Source: Chryseobacterium geocarposphaerae
GTDB lineage: Bacteria > Bacteroidota > Bacteroidia > Flavobacteriales > Weeksellaceae
Direction: 5' to 3'
Length of the DNA: 64,000 nucleotides
Assembly (NCBI RefSeq): GCF_002797535.1
Contig: NZ_PGFD01000004.1
Coordinates: forward strand, 133,431 to 197,430
Shown here in pieces: positions 16,894-23,584 of this stretch. The first letter of the stretch is position 1. Every line of letters starts with the position of its first letter. Made by a program: the position numbers and the translations under genes. A model generated the notes under the pieces. That model was given only the letters and a program-made list of their open reading frames with translations. It did not search any database and was not told the origin of the DNA.

Positions 16894-16973
16894 GTGAATG
16901 GTCAATGGTGAACTTTGTTTCACAAGTGAATTTAAAATTGGCAAGCAAAGCAAATTGCCACTTGACCATTCAC
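16894..16973. repeat. Palindromic spacer repeat H1
   Basis: Ends GTGAATGGTCAA / TTGACCATTCAC. The inner part TTTCACAAGTGAATTT and AAGCAAAGC is shared with H2 and H3 between later tRNAs. Confidence 0.7.
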
Positions 16974-16985
16974 AAATAAAAAAAC

Positions 16986-17059
16986 AATCTCATAGCTCAA
17001 TTGGTTGGAGCATCGACCTGATACGTCGAAGGGTGAAGGTTCGAGTCCTTCTGGGATTA
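16986..17059 (+). tRNA. tRNA-Ile (GAT)
   Basis: Acceptor AATCTCA/TGGGATT, D-stem GCTC/GAGC, anticodon arm TCGAC-CTGATAC-GTCGA, T-arm GAAGG-TTCGAGT-CCTTC. Confidence 0.92.
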
Positions 17060-17065
17060 CAAAAT

Positions 17066-17146
17066 GTGAATGGTTAATAGTGAATTTTGCTTCACAAGTG
17101 AGTTTAAAAATTGACCAGCGAAGCGGATTGACAATTCACCATTCAC
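17066..17146. repeat. Palindromic spacer repeat H2
   Basis: Ends GTGAATGGT / ACCATTCAC; the interior closely matches H3 at 17451 and, less well, H1. Confidence 0.7.
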
Positions 17147-17152
17147 GTAAAA

Positions 17153-17226
17153 GGTTCCGTGGCTCAATTGGATAGAGCATGGGTTTTCTAAACCCAGGGT
17201 TACAGGTTCGAGTCCTGTCGGAATCA
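17153..17226 (+). tRNA. tRNA-Arg (TCT)
   Basis: Acceptor GGTTCCG/CGGAATC, anticodon arm TGGGT-TTTCTAA-ACCCA, T-arm ACAGG-TTCGAGT-CCTGT. Confidence 0.92.
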
Positions 17227-17231
17227 CAAAA

Positions 17232-17303
17232 GGTCTATTGAGGTAATGGCTAACCTGCCTGACTGTCGCTCAGGCACTGCGAGTTCGATTCTCGCATAGA
17301 CCG
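17232..17303 (+). tRNA. tRNA-Asp (GTC)
   Basis: Acceptor GGTCTAT/ATAGACC, anticodon arm CCTGA-CTGTCGC-TCAGG, T-arm GCGAG-TTCGATT-CTCGC; short D-stem GGT/ACC. Confidence 0.9.
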
Positions 17304-17370
17304 CAAAGATTCACGGAAAATTTCGGATCCGACTGTCTCTCGGAAAAGAATTGAAAGTGAATCTGCAAAA

Positions 17371-17442
17371 CTGGAAAGATAACGGTGGTTGTTTACCCGT
17401 CTTGGACGCGGGAGGTCGCAAGTTCGAATCTTGCTTTCCAGA
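17371..17442 (+). tRNA. tRNA-Pro (TGG)
   Basis: Acceptor CTGGAAA/TTTCCAG, anticodon arm CCCGT-CTTGGAC-GCGGG, T-arm GCAAG-TTCGAAT-CTTGC. The spacer before it (17308-17366) is closed by GATTCAC/GTGAATC. Confidence 0.9.
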
Positions 17443-17450
17443 CCATAAAA

Positions 17451-17531
17451 GTGAATAGTCAATAGTGAATTTTGTTTCACAAGGGAGTTTAAAAATTGAC
17501 CAGCGAAGCGAATTGACCATTCACTATTCAC
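17451..17531. repeat. Palindromic spacer repeat H3
   Basis: Ends GTGAATAGT / ACTATTCAC; interior AATTGACCAGCGAAGCG shared with H2. Confidence 0.7.
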
Positions 17532-17560
17532 AGTAAGTTAATTGTTTCAAAAGAGAAAAG

Positions 17561-17629
17561 AAAAGGTTTGTCGGGAGCAGAAGATCTTTACGCCAAAAAC
17601 ACGATATAATATAGGCAAACTTTTTCTTA
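17561..17629 (+). ncRNA. Hairpin repeat S1
   Basis: A 10 bp closing stem AAGGTTTGTC / GGCAAACTTT encloses GAGCAGAAGATCTTTA. Three relatives (17703, 17968, 18441) keep the stem by different base pairs, which suggests a structured RNA. Confidence 0.5.
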
Positions 17630-17702
17630 ACTCACTTGAGGCTGGAAGATTGAAGATGGATGATGAAAAGTTTTAAACATAATATAAATTTTTAGGTAAA
17701 AT

Positions 17703-17765
17703 AAAGTTTGTCAAAGCGCAGAAGTTCTTATATCAAACAAAAATTAAGACAGGCTTTGTTTTTTT
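17703..17765 (+). ncRNA. Hairpin repeat S2
   Basis: Closing stem AAAGTTTGTC / GACAGGCTTT, conserved inner strand AGCGCAGAAGTTCTTATA, followed by a T-run. Confidence 0.5.
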
Positions 17766-17847
17766 AGTAGAATTTAGAATTTAGAGATAAAATATTATCC
17801 AAAAACTATCAACTATCAACTGTCAACCAGCAACTAGTTGCAAAAAC

Positions 17848-17929
17848 GATGGTTCGCCGAAGTGGAAGAGTCGGGGCGGTCTGCAAAACCGTTGCGTAAG
17901 CTGAGTGGGTTTGACTCCCATAACCATCT
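17848..17929 (+). tRNA. tRNA-Cys (GCA)
   Basis: Acceptor GATGGTT/AACCATC, anticodon arm GCGGT-CTGCAAA-ACCGT, T-stem GTGGG/CCCAT region with loop TTTGACT (T54 C56 changed), and an enlarged variable region (13 nt). Confidence 0.88.
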
Positions 17930-17967
17930 CAAATAACTAAAATGAGATGAGTTCCGAAGAAAAAAAA

Positions 17968-18030
17968 AAGTTTGTCGAGCGAAGAAGTTCTTATATCAAA
18001 CTAAAAATTAAAGACAGGCTTTGTTTTTCT
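17968..18030 (+). ncRNA. Hairpin repeat S3
   Basis: Closing stem AAAGTTTGTC / GACAGGCTTT, inner strand GAGCGAAGAAGTTCTTATA, then a T-run. Nearly identical to S2. Confidence 0.5.
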
Positions 18031-18100
18031 TCAAAAAATTAGAAATTGGAAAGATTAGTATGAATATTATTCATTATCAACTACTTATTGCTCATGAAAG

Positions 18101-18187
18101 GGAAGTGCGCCGGAGTTGGAGAGCCGGGGCAGACTGTAAATCTGTTGCTTCATTGCTGAATAGGTTCGAATCCTATTACTTACACCA
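18101..18187 (+). tRNA. tRNA-Tyr (GTA)
   Basis: Anticodon arm GCAGA-CTGTAAA-TCTGT, a long variable arm as expected for Tyr, T-arm ATAGG-TTCGAAT-CCTAT. One acceptor mismatch. The only array member with an encoded CCA end (18185-18187). Confidence 0.88.
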
Positions 18188-18190
18188 ACA

Positions 18191-18261
18191 CCACTGATAA
18201 TGTAATGGCAGCATGCAGGAAATGTACTCTTGTTGTTCAGGTTCGACTCCTGGTCAGTGGT
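18191..18261 (+). tRNA. tRNA with Thr anticodon (TGT) in a Gln-like body
   Basis: Acceptor CCACTGA/TCAGTGG and T-arm TCAGG-TTCGACT-CCTGG. The anticodon arm is CAGGA-AATGTAC-TCTTG, lacking U33. The D-arm (TGTAATGGCAGCA) and the stretch TCTTGTTGTTCAGG match the tRNA-Gln of this array, so a Gln-type body carries a TGT anticodon. Confidence 0.7.
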
Positions 18262-18268
18262 CAAAGAA

Positions 18269-18339
18269 GGTGAATGGTGAATAATTCAATTGTCAATTTT
18301 AAAATTGACTGCAAAGCAAATTGACAATTCAGAATTCAC
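18269..18339. repeat. Palindromic spacer repeat H4
   Basis: Inverted GTGAAT ... ATTCAC ends with inner AATTGTCAATTTTAAAATTGAC; a diverged relative of H1-H3. Confidence 0.6.
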
Positions 18340-18348
18340 AAAAATAAC

Positions 18349-18421
18349 GCTCTATTCGTCTAACGGTTCAGGACGTCTGTCTTTCGAGCAGAAAACAAGG
18401 GTTCGATTCCCTTATAGAGTA
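18349..18421 (+). tRNA. tRNA-Glu (TTC)
   Basis: Acceptor GCTCTAT/ATAGAGT, anticodon arm TCTGT-CTTTCGA-GCAGA, T-arm AAGGG-TTCGATT-CCCTT. Confidence 0.92.
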
Positions 18422-18440
18422 CAGATTAAAAGGGAAAGAG

Positions 18441-18512
18441 GAGGTTTTGTCAAGCGCAGAAGATCTTTACAAAAACATTACAGGCATAGTTTATAATCAG
18501 ACAAGCCTTCTC
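18441..18512 (+). ncRNA. Hairpin repeat S4
   Basis: Closing stem GAGGTTTTGTC / GACAAGCCTTC with conserved AAGCGCAGAAGATCTTTA inside. Stem bases differ from S1-S3 but still pair. Confidence 0.5.
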
Positions 18513-18627
18513 AGACCTACATATAAGTAATGAGCAATGGGTAATAAGTAATCCTGACAATGCTGAATTGTGAAATAGTAAAATTTAAAATATTACTAAT
18601 TACCCATTACTAATAGCTCATCAATCT

Positions 18628-18701
18628 GCGGGAATGGTGGAAATGGTAGACACACTTGATTTAGGCTCAAGGCTTTGGGGGTTCGAATCCCTCTTTCCGT
18701 A
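18628..18701 (+). tRNA. tRNA-Leu (TAG)
   Basis: Acceptor GCGGGAA/TTTCCGT, anticodon arm CTTGA-TTTAGGC-TCAAG, T-loop TTCGAAT. The variable arm is short for a leucine tRNA. The preceding spacer (18524-18622) is another palindromic repeat built on TAATGGGTAAT/ATTACCCATTA. Confidence 0.85.
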
Positions 18702-18709
18702 CAACAATT

Positions 18710-18783
18710 GCCTCTCTATTCCAATTGGCAGAGAAAACGGCTTTAAACCCCGTAAAGTCCCGGTTCGAATCTGGGGAGAGGTA
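18710..18783 (+). tRNA. tRNA-Leu (TAA)
   Basis: Acceptor GCCTCTC/GAGAGGT, anticodon hairpin ACGG(C)-TTTAAAC-(C)CCGT with a C-C mismatch at the last pair, T-loop TTCGAAT. Again without a long variable arm. Confidence 0.78.
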
Positions 18784-18867
18784 CAAAATATGAGTAATGA
18801 GTAATGTGTAATGATTAAATAAATTACGCGCCAAAATATTACTAATTACTCATTACCTATAAAATTT

Positions 18868-18940
18868 GGAAGAGTGGTGTAGCAGGTCTGCACATTAGTC
18901 TGAAAAACTAAAGGTACAGGTTCGATTCCTGTCTGTTCCA
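18868..18940 (+). tRNA. tRNA-Phe (GAA)
   Basis: Acceptor GGAAGAG/CTGTTCC with one mismatch, anticodon arm TTAGT-CTGAAAA-ACTAA, T-arm ACAGG-TTCGATT-CCTGT. The spacer before it is a palindrome of TAATGAGTAAT units. Confidence 0.88.
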
Positions 18941-19016
18941 CGAAATATGGATAATCAATAATGTACAATGAGTAATAACTCAAAACTCATAATTAATAAC
19001 TTATAACTAAAAAAAC

Positions 19017-19089
19017 TGATTCATAGTGTAATTGGTCAGCACACAAGACTTTGACTCTTGTTGTTCAGGTTCGAGTCCTGATGAATCAA
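19017..19089 (+). tRNA. tRNA-Gln (TTG)
   Basis: Acceptor TGATTCA/TGAATCA, D-stem GTGT/GCAC, anticodon arm CAAGA-CTTTGAC-TCTTG, T-arm TCAGG-TTCGAGT-CCTGA. Last tRNA of the array; the RNA-processing genes follow on the same strand. Confidence 0.92.
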
Positions 19090-19229
19090 CAAATTTCGCA
19101 TTAAGAGAAACTCTGTGTTCTTAGCTGAGTGAAACGCCTTTGCGAACTTAAAAACGGATAGTAGTAAAAAAACTTAGCGCACTTTGCGTTAAAACAAATA
19201 TTTAAACAAAGACAAAACATGTAGAAAAA

Positions 19230-19715
19230 ATGGAAACGCAACAACAAACATGGCAGAACATGACCGGAAAAATTTTCCAACAGTCTATCACACAGTTGGT
19301 AGAAGAAGCCATCATCCGCGAACAGGCCAATGGACATCGACTGAAAGTATGTGTGGGTTCAGACTCTCACGTTTATGGGGATGCCATTAATTATGCTACG
19401 GCAGTTGTCTTTATTCGTGAGGGAAAAGGAGCGTTTACCTTTATCAGAAAAGAAAGAGAAATACAGAGTATCAGTATCAAAGAGCGTATGCTGAACGAGG
19501 TGAACAAATCCGTAGAAATCGCTTATGCAATTTGCTCTATTCTGGAAACTTATGATGTGGAAATGGAGGTACACGCAGACATAAACACTGATCCGGATTT
19601 CAAATCCAATGTTGCTTTGAGAGATGCAATGGGTTACATTCTGGGAATGGGATATGTGTTTAAAGCAAAACCTTATGCATTCGCAAGTTCAAATTGTGCT
19701 GATATGATGGTGTAA
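19230..19715 (+). CDS. YkuK-family RNase H-like protein (DUF458)
   Basis: A 161 aa protein matching the YkuK/DUF458 family, which has an RNase H fold. Visible acidic positions: VCVGSDSHVYGD (~41-52), ERMLNEV (~85) and EVHADINTDPDFKSN (~113-126). An RNA- or RNA:DNA-cleaving role is predicted for the fold, not shown. It follows the tRNA array by 140 nt on the same strand without a visible terminator, so it is likely expressed with the tRNAs. Start ATG 19230 has a purine-rich upstream stretch. Confidence 0.82.
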   Translation: METQQQTWQNMTGKIFQQSITQLVEEAIIREQANGHRLKVCVGSDSHVYGDAINYATAVVFIREGKGAFTFIRKEREIQSISIKERMLNEVNKSVEIAYAICSILETYDVEMEVHADINTDPDFKSNVALRDAMGYILGMGYVFKAKPYAFASSNCADMMV

Positions 19716-19718
19716 AAT

Positions 19719-19796
19719 AGCTGGAAGTGGGATGATGGATGCAGGAAGTTTAAAATGCTTCGATTGCTTCCATCCTCCAGCTTCTAACTTCCATCC
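19719..19796. repeat. Palindromic intergenic repeat
   Basis: Inverted repeat GCTGGAAGT..GATGATGG / CCATCCTCCAGC, then ACTTCCATCC. Same style as the inter-tRNA spacers; sits between the YkuK and ATP-grasp genes. Confidence 0.6.
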
Positions 19797-19826
19797 AAAA
19801 AAGTAATAACCTTAAAACTAATAACC

Positions 19827-20603
19827 ATGTATTTTTTAATTCAGGCTAATGTATATTTAGATCCCGATCATTATAAAATTTTCGATGCTTTGGAAGAATT
19901 AAATATTGATTATAGCGTAATTAATATTCCTCCAACTGCAGAGAAAATCGATTTTGAAACAGACAGAAAAGATGTTTTCGTATATGGTTCGGTAACGATT
20001 GCTAGATTGGCAAAACAAAATATCGATTGGTTTCCAGGTTCTTTTTACGAAGGCAATCATTTGTATGAAGTGTATTCTCAATATTATGGCGAAAACCTTT
20101 TGAATCACAAAGTTTCCGTTCACAAAATTTCTGAAGAACTGATTTGGAAAAAAGATGAGCTTAAATTCATTAAACCTTACAATGAAGCGAAAATTTTTAC
20201 AGGAAAAGTTTTCAATGAAGCGGAATGGAAAGACTTTGTTTTTGAAGCATTGGAAAATCAATCCAACAGAATTACAGAAGATTCTTTGGTTCAGATTTCC
20301 GAAGCAAAACGGACAATAAAAGAAGCAAGAATTTGGATTGTTGGCGGACAAATAATCGATGCAGGATATTATAAATTCAATGATAATACTCCTTTCGAAG
20401 AAAAAGTTTCGGAAGGCGGATTGAGTTTCGCTAATGAAATGATTCAATTGTTCAATCTTGAAGAAGCTTTTGTAATGGATATTTGTTTAACAGATGAAGG
20501 CTGGAAAATTGTTGAAATCAATTGTATTAACAGCTCCGGATTTTATCCGAATACGAATGTGAAAAGTATTATCAAAGCTTTGAATATCTACTTTTCAAAT
20601 TAG
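19827..20603 (+). CDS. ATP-grasp protein of the R2K type
   Basis: A 258 aa protein with an N-terminal Rossmann-like region and an ATP-grasp core: FIKPYNEAKIFTGKV (ATP-binding Lys, ~115-130), EARIWIVGGQIIDAGYY (~167-183) and MDICLTDEGWKIVEINCINSSGFY (Asp, Glu and Asn metal ligands, split here by class, ~213-236). R2K-clade enzymes are related to the eukaryotic factor CDC123 and are often found in phage and RNA-conflict loci; a ligase or modification reaction on a protein or RNA end is predicted. It is 11 nt from the cREC gene. Confidence 0.8.
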   Translation: MYFLIQANVYLDPDHYKIFDALEELNIDYSVINIPPTAEKIDFETDRKDVFVYGSVTIARLAKQNIDWFPGSFYEGNHLYEVYSQYYGENLLNHKVSVHKISEELIWKKDELKFIKPYNEAKIFTGKVFNEAEWKDFVFEALENQSNRITEDSLVQISEAKRTIKEARIWIVGGQIIDAGYYKFNDNTPFEEKVSEGGLSFANEMIQLFNLEEAFVMDICLTDEGWKIVEINCINSSGFYPNTNVKSIIKALNIYFSN

Positions 20604-20614
20604 AAAATAAAACA

Positions 20615-20986
20615 ATGAAAATGACAAAAAGATTATTGTTTCTGGATGATATAAGATACCCGATTGAAGCGTATCATTATACCCAACAGGACATTTTCCT
20701 CAGAAACGACTGGCATATTGTTCGGAATTACGAGCAGTTTGTCAACAGGATTTTGGAAAAAGGACTTCCGGAGATGATCTCTTTTGATCATGATCTGGCT
20801 GATGAACATTATCTGAAACAGGATTCTCAGGAATTTGTTGAGAAAACAGGATACGACTGTGCCAAATGGCTGGTAGAATATTGTATGGATTATTATCTGG
20901 AGCTTCCAGAATTTTACTGTCATTCCATGAATCCTGTTGGAAAGGAAAATATTGAAAGTCTTTTAAAAAACTTTAAAAATTTGTAA
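20615..20986 (+). CDS. Cyclic-phosphate-processing receiver-fold protein (cREC)
   Basis: A 123 aa single-domain protein. KRLLFLDDIRYP (~5-16), ISFDHDLAD (~55-63), TGYDCAKWLVEYC (~78-90) and CHSMNPVGKENI (~104-115) match the cREC family, a receiver-like fold predicted to process 2',3'-cyclic phosphate ends produced by RNA cleavage. A ligase lies two genes downstream, which fits end-healing before sealing. The stop overlaps the next start by 1 nt. Confidence 0.85.
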   Translation: MKMTKRLLFLDDIRYPIEAYHYTQQDIFLRNDWHIVRNYEQFVNRILEKGLPEMISFDHDLADEHYLKQDSQEFVEKTGYDCAKWLVEYCMDYYLELPEFYCHSMNPVGKENIESLLKNFKNL

Positions 20987-21543
20987 TGGACATTTTTAGA
21001 TTAATGAAGGATATAAAAACGCATTTGAAACTCAGTTTTGATGAGGTCAACAGATGGTTTGATAAAGATAATGAAATATTGAATTTTCAGCCTTCAAACG
21101 GAGGCTGGACGATTCGACAGATTTTAGAACATATTTATCTCACGAACTTTTATTTGTTGATTTTAATCGAAAAAGGTTCAAAAAAAGCAATGCGTAATTA
21201 TCTCGATCTTGATTTAAATCTTGAAATAGAAAATTACAGTTTCAGTCAGGATAAGTTTGAAAAAGTGGGTAAGTATGGTGCTTTCGAATGGATAAGACCG
21301 GAGCATATGGAGCCGAAAGGAGAATTGAATTTAACTGAAATCAGAAGTTTAATCTCTCAACAATATCATCAGTGTTTAAATTATTTAGACTTGATGAAAA
21401 ATGGTGAAGGTCTTCTCTGCAAAACAACCATGACGGTAAATGAACTCGGGAAAATCAATGTGTACGAATACATTTATTTCCTTTCACTCCATGCTCAAAG
21501 ACATCTTACTCAGATGACAAATAATGAATTAGAAGTGATTTGA
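20986..21543 (+). CDS. DinB-family putative metal-dependent hydrolase
   Basis: A 185 aa four-helix DinB/YfiT-like protein: GGWTIRQILEHIYLTN (His ~48) and LSLHAQRHLTQM (HxxxH, ~166-175) supply the expected three His metal ligands. DinB proteins are often thiol transferases or of unknown activity. It shares a start/stop overlap with the cREC gene, so it belongs to the RNA-repair operon, but its part in that process is unclear. Confidence 0.82.
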   Translation: MDIFRLMKDIKTHLKLSFDEVNRWFDKDNEILNFQPSNGGWTIRQILEHIYLTNFYLLILIEKGSKKAMRNYLDLDLNLEIENYSFSQDKFEKVGKYGAFEWIRPEHMEPKGELNLTEIRSLISQQYHQCLNYLDLMKNGEGLLCKTTMTVNELGKINVYEYIYFLSLHAQRHLTQMTNNELEVI

Positions 21544-21576
21544 ATACTTGGATTGTCTTTTTTCAAACAGTGGTGA

Positions 21577-21607
21577 AACCTCACAGGTTTTCAAAACCTG
21601 TGAGGTT
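21577..21607. repeat. Palindromic element AACCTCACAGGTTTT
   Basis: Inverted copies of AACCTCACAGGTTTT around a central C, a motif common in flavobacterial intergenic regions. It can act as a terminator or mRNA-processing hairpin between DinB and the ligase. Confidence 0.6.
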
Positions 21608-21637
21608 TTAAGTAAAAACAATTTAAAAATTTAAAAA

Positions 21638-22654
21638 ATGATTTTCAAAACATATAACTCTATAGAAAATGCTTACCAGACTCGCGTGATCGATCAGATT
21701 AAGATGCAAGGGTTTGGGGATGAGGTTTTCATCGTGCAGGAGAAGGTTCACGGGGCAAATTTCTCTTTCTTTACCGACGGAAAGGAAATTAAAATCGGAA
21801 AAAGGACCGCTTTCATTGAAAAAGATGAAAAGTTCTTCAATGCACATCAGATTTTAGAACGTTACAGAAAAAAAGTAATAGAAGTTTTCGGAAGAGTGAA
21901 AACAACGTATCCCGATGTTGAAACTGTAGTAATTTACGGTGAATTATTCGGTGGCGGTTACAAACACAAAGAAGTCGAAGCTGTAAAAGATGCAGTGAAG
22001 GTGCAGAAAGGTATTGAATATGCACCTTACAACGAGTTTTACGCATTCGACATCAAATTGAACGGAACTACTTATTTGGATACGGATTTAGTGAATCAAA
22101 TTTTTGAGGAAACCGGGTTTTTCTATGCAAAGATTCTATTTCAGGGAACTTTAGAAGAGGCTTTGAAGTTTCCGAATGTTTTCGATTCTAAAATTCCGGA
22201 TTGGTTGGGATTACCGGAACTCGAGAACAATATGTGCGAAGGAACCATCGTGAAAACTTTGAAAACCAGATATTTTGGAAATGGCTCAAGAGTCATTTTG
22301 AAAAATAAAAATGAAAAATGGGTTGAAAAATCTAAAGTAGTAAGAAAACAGAATAAATCAGCTCAAAAACAAATCAGCTTTAGCGAAAAAGCTCAAAATA
22401 TTTGGGAAGAAATCCAAAAATATGCAACTGTAAACAGGTTGAATAATGTTGTCAGCAAGATTGGCGAATTTGAACCCAAAATGATTGGTAAAGTGATCGG
22501 TCTTTTTGCACAGGATATTTTAGAGGATTTTGAAAAAGATTTTCCTGAGGTTTTCACAACCATTGAAAAAGAAGAACATAAAAGGATCAACAAAAAGTTG
22601 AATTCTTTAGTCATTGATATGGTAAAAGAAGAATTAATGACAGTAAAAGTATAG
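21638..22654 (+). CDS. T4 Rnl2-type RNA ligase
   Basis: A 338 aa nucleotidyltransferase ligase. Motif I EKVHGANF has nucleophile K36 (T4 Rnl2 uses K35); motif III VVIYGELFGGGYKH (~107-120), motif IIIa YAPYNEFYAFDI (~128-139), motif IV CEGTIVKT (~200-207) and motif V VILKNKNEKW (~217-226) all follow in order. A ~100 aa C-terminal helical domain follows as in Rnl2. It seals nicks in duplex or bridged RNA, joining 3'-OH and 5'-phosphate ends, so healing enzymes such as cREC would be needed first. Confidence 0.93.
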   Translation: MIFKTYNSIENAYQTRVIDQIKMQGFGDEVFIVQEKVHGANFSFFTDGKEIKIGKRTAFIEKDEKFFNAHQILERYRKKVIEVFGRVKTTYPDVETVVIYGELFGGGYKHKEVEAVKDAVKVQKGIEYAPYNEFYAFDIKLNGTTYLDTDLVNQIFEETGFFYAKILFQGTLEEALKFPNVFDSKIPDWLGLPELENNMCEGTIVKTLKTRYFGNGSRVILKNKNEKWVEKSKVVRKQNKSAQKQISFSEKAQNIWEEIQKYATVNRLNNVVSKIGEFEPKMIGKVIGLFAQDILEDFEKDFPEVFTTIEKEEHKRINKKLNSLVIDMVKEELMTVKV

Positions 22655-22730
22655 TTTCGGTAATTATTATCGAAACTTTTTTACATGTTAAATTGAACCA
22701 TAAATTTCTTGATTTAATGTGTAGAAAGTT

Positions 22731-22808
22731 TGTCATTCTGACGAAGGAAGAATCTCTGCGTTATGTATTAGAGATTCTTCATTCCACTTTGTTCCATTCA
22801 GAATGACA
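22731..22808. repeat. Palindromic MITE-like element (TGTCATTCTGA ends)
   Basis: Imperfect inverted repeat TGTCATTCTGA / TCAGAATGACA with inner AGAATCTCT / AGAGATTCTT. A relative with the same TGTCATTC ends is at 29125-29217. Confidence 0.65.
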
Positions 22809-22862
22809 GTTTTGGCATGGAATTAAAATAAAAATTACAGAAGTTTTGAAAATTATTTTTAC

Positions 22863-22899
22863 TGTGTAAATAGAATGCGTACTGTTGGTTTTACCTTTG
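22863..22899 (+). promoter_or_regulatory. Shared operator and -7 box upstream of exonuclease pair
   Basis: TGTGTA (22863-22868), 7 nt, TGCGTA (22876-22881), 10 nt, TACCTTTG (22892-22899). Same layout as at 3405, 29393 and 32167. Confidence 0.65.
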
Positions 22900-23012
22900 C
22901 AAAGCTTTAGCAGCAACGTCAATTCTTCTTCAAAGAACTTCTTCCTAATTCTCCTTCAACCAAAAAGAACCCAATGTAATGAGTGAAAACAAGTAGAATT
23001 AAATTAATCAAA

Positions 23013-23558
23013 ATGAAAACAACTAATGAAATAATAATCATCGATCTCGAAGCCACATGTTGGGAAAACGACAGAATTCCTATTGGGCAAAAAGTCGATA
23101 TCATAGAAATAGGAATTTGCGAATTAAACAGAACAACAAAAGCAATTTCCAAGAAACAGAGCATTTACGTAATTCCCGAAAGATCTAGGATCAGTAGATT
23201 TTGTACAGACCTTACCGGGATTACTCCACAACTTATCGAAGAAAAAGGAATCTATTTCGAAGAAGCCTGTGAGAAAATAAAGAATGAATACCATTCTTCT
23301 CAGCTTACCTGGGCTGGTTTCGGAAGTTTTGATCAGGAACAGATCATGGAGCAGTGTGATTATCTGGGTATTGAAAATCCTTTTTCAGAAAATTATATCA
23401 ACGTGATGCATCAGTTTAAAAATTATAACGGACTTCATAAAATGATGGGGCTGAAAAGAGCTTTAAAGTTTCTGAATATGAATTTTGAAGGCAATCATCA
23501 CAGTGGAGCAGATGATGCTTATAATGCCGCAAAGATTTTAAAAGAAATTTTACGGTAA
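23013..23558 (+). CDS. DEDDh 3'-5' exonuclease (ERI1/KapD-like), copy 1
   Basis: A 181 aa single-domain exonuclease. Catalytic residues: DLEATCW (Asp, Glu), GFGSFDQEQ (Asp) and HHSGADDA (His, Asp), the DEDDh pattern of ERI1/KapD-type enzymes that trim RNA 3' ends. I chose ATG 23013 because the upstream GTG would only add ten residues and the paralogue starts at the same position (KTT...). The next gene is a paralogue 26 nt downstream. Confidence 0.9.
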   Translation: MKTTNEIIIIDLEATCWENDRIPIGQKVDIIEIGICELNRTTKAISKKQSIYVIPERSRISRFCTDLTGITPQLIEEKGIYFEEACEKIKNEYHSSQLTWAGFGSFDQEQIMEQCDYLGIENPFSENYINVMHQFKNYNGLHKMMGLKRALKFLNMNFEGNHHSGADDAYNAAKILKEILR

Positions 23559-23584
23559 ATTTTTAACAATAAATAATTAAAAAA

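Noticed and set aside
17250..17531. Minus-strand open frames of about 70-93 codons
   Set aside because: They run through tRNA-Asp, tRNA-Pro and the palindromic spacers and have no similarity to a protein; they are by-products of RNA genes.
18290..18496. Plus-strand open frame of 68 codons
   Set aside because: It covers spacer H4, tRNA-Glu and hairpin S4; these RNA features explain the sequence.
16816..19089. tRNA array taken as an integration site or prophage remnant
   Set aside because: No integrase, no direct repeats of a tRNA 3' end, and no phage structural gene within 10 kb on either side.
22863..22899. TGCGYA elements taken as sigma-54 promoters, as used for RNA-repair operons in proteobacteria
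   Set aside because: The distance between the GC element and the downstream box is about 10 bp too long for a -24/-12 promoter, and each box fits the standard Bacteroidota -7 consensus or nearly so.
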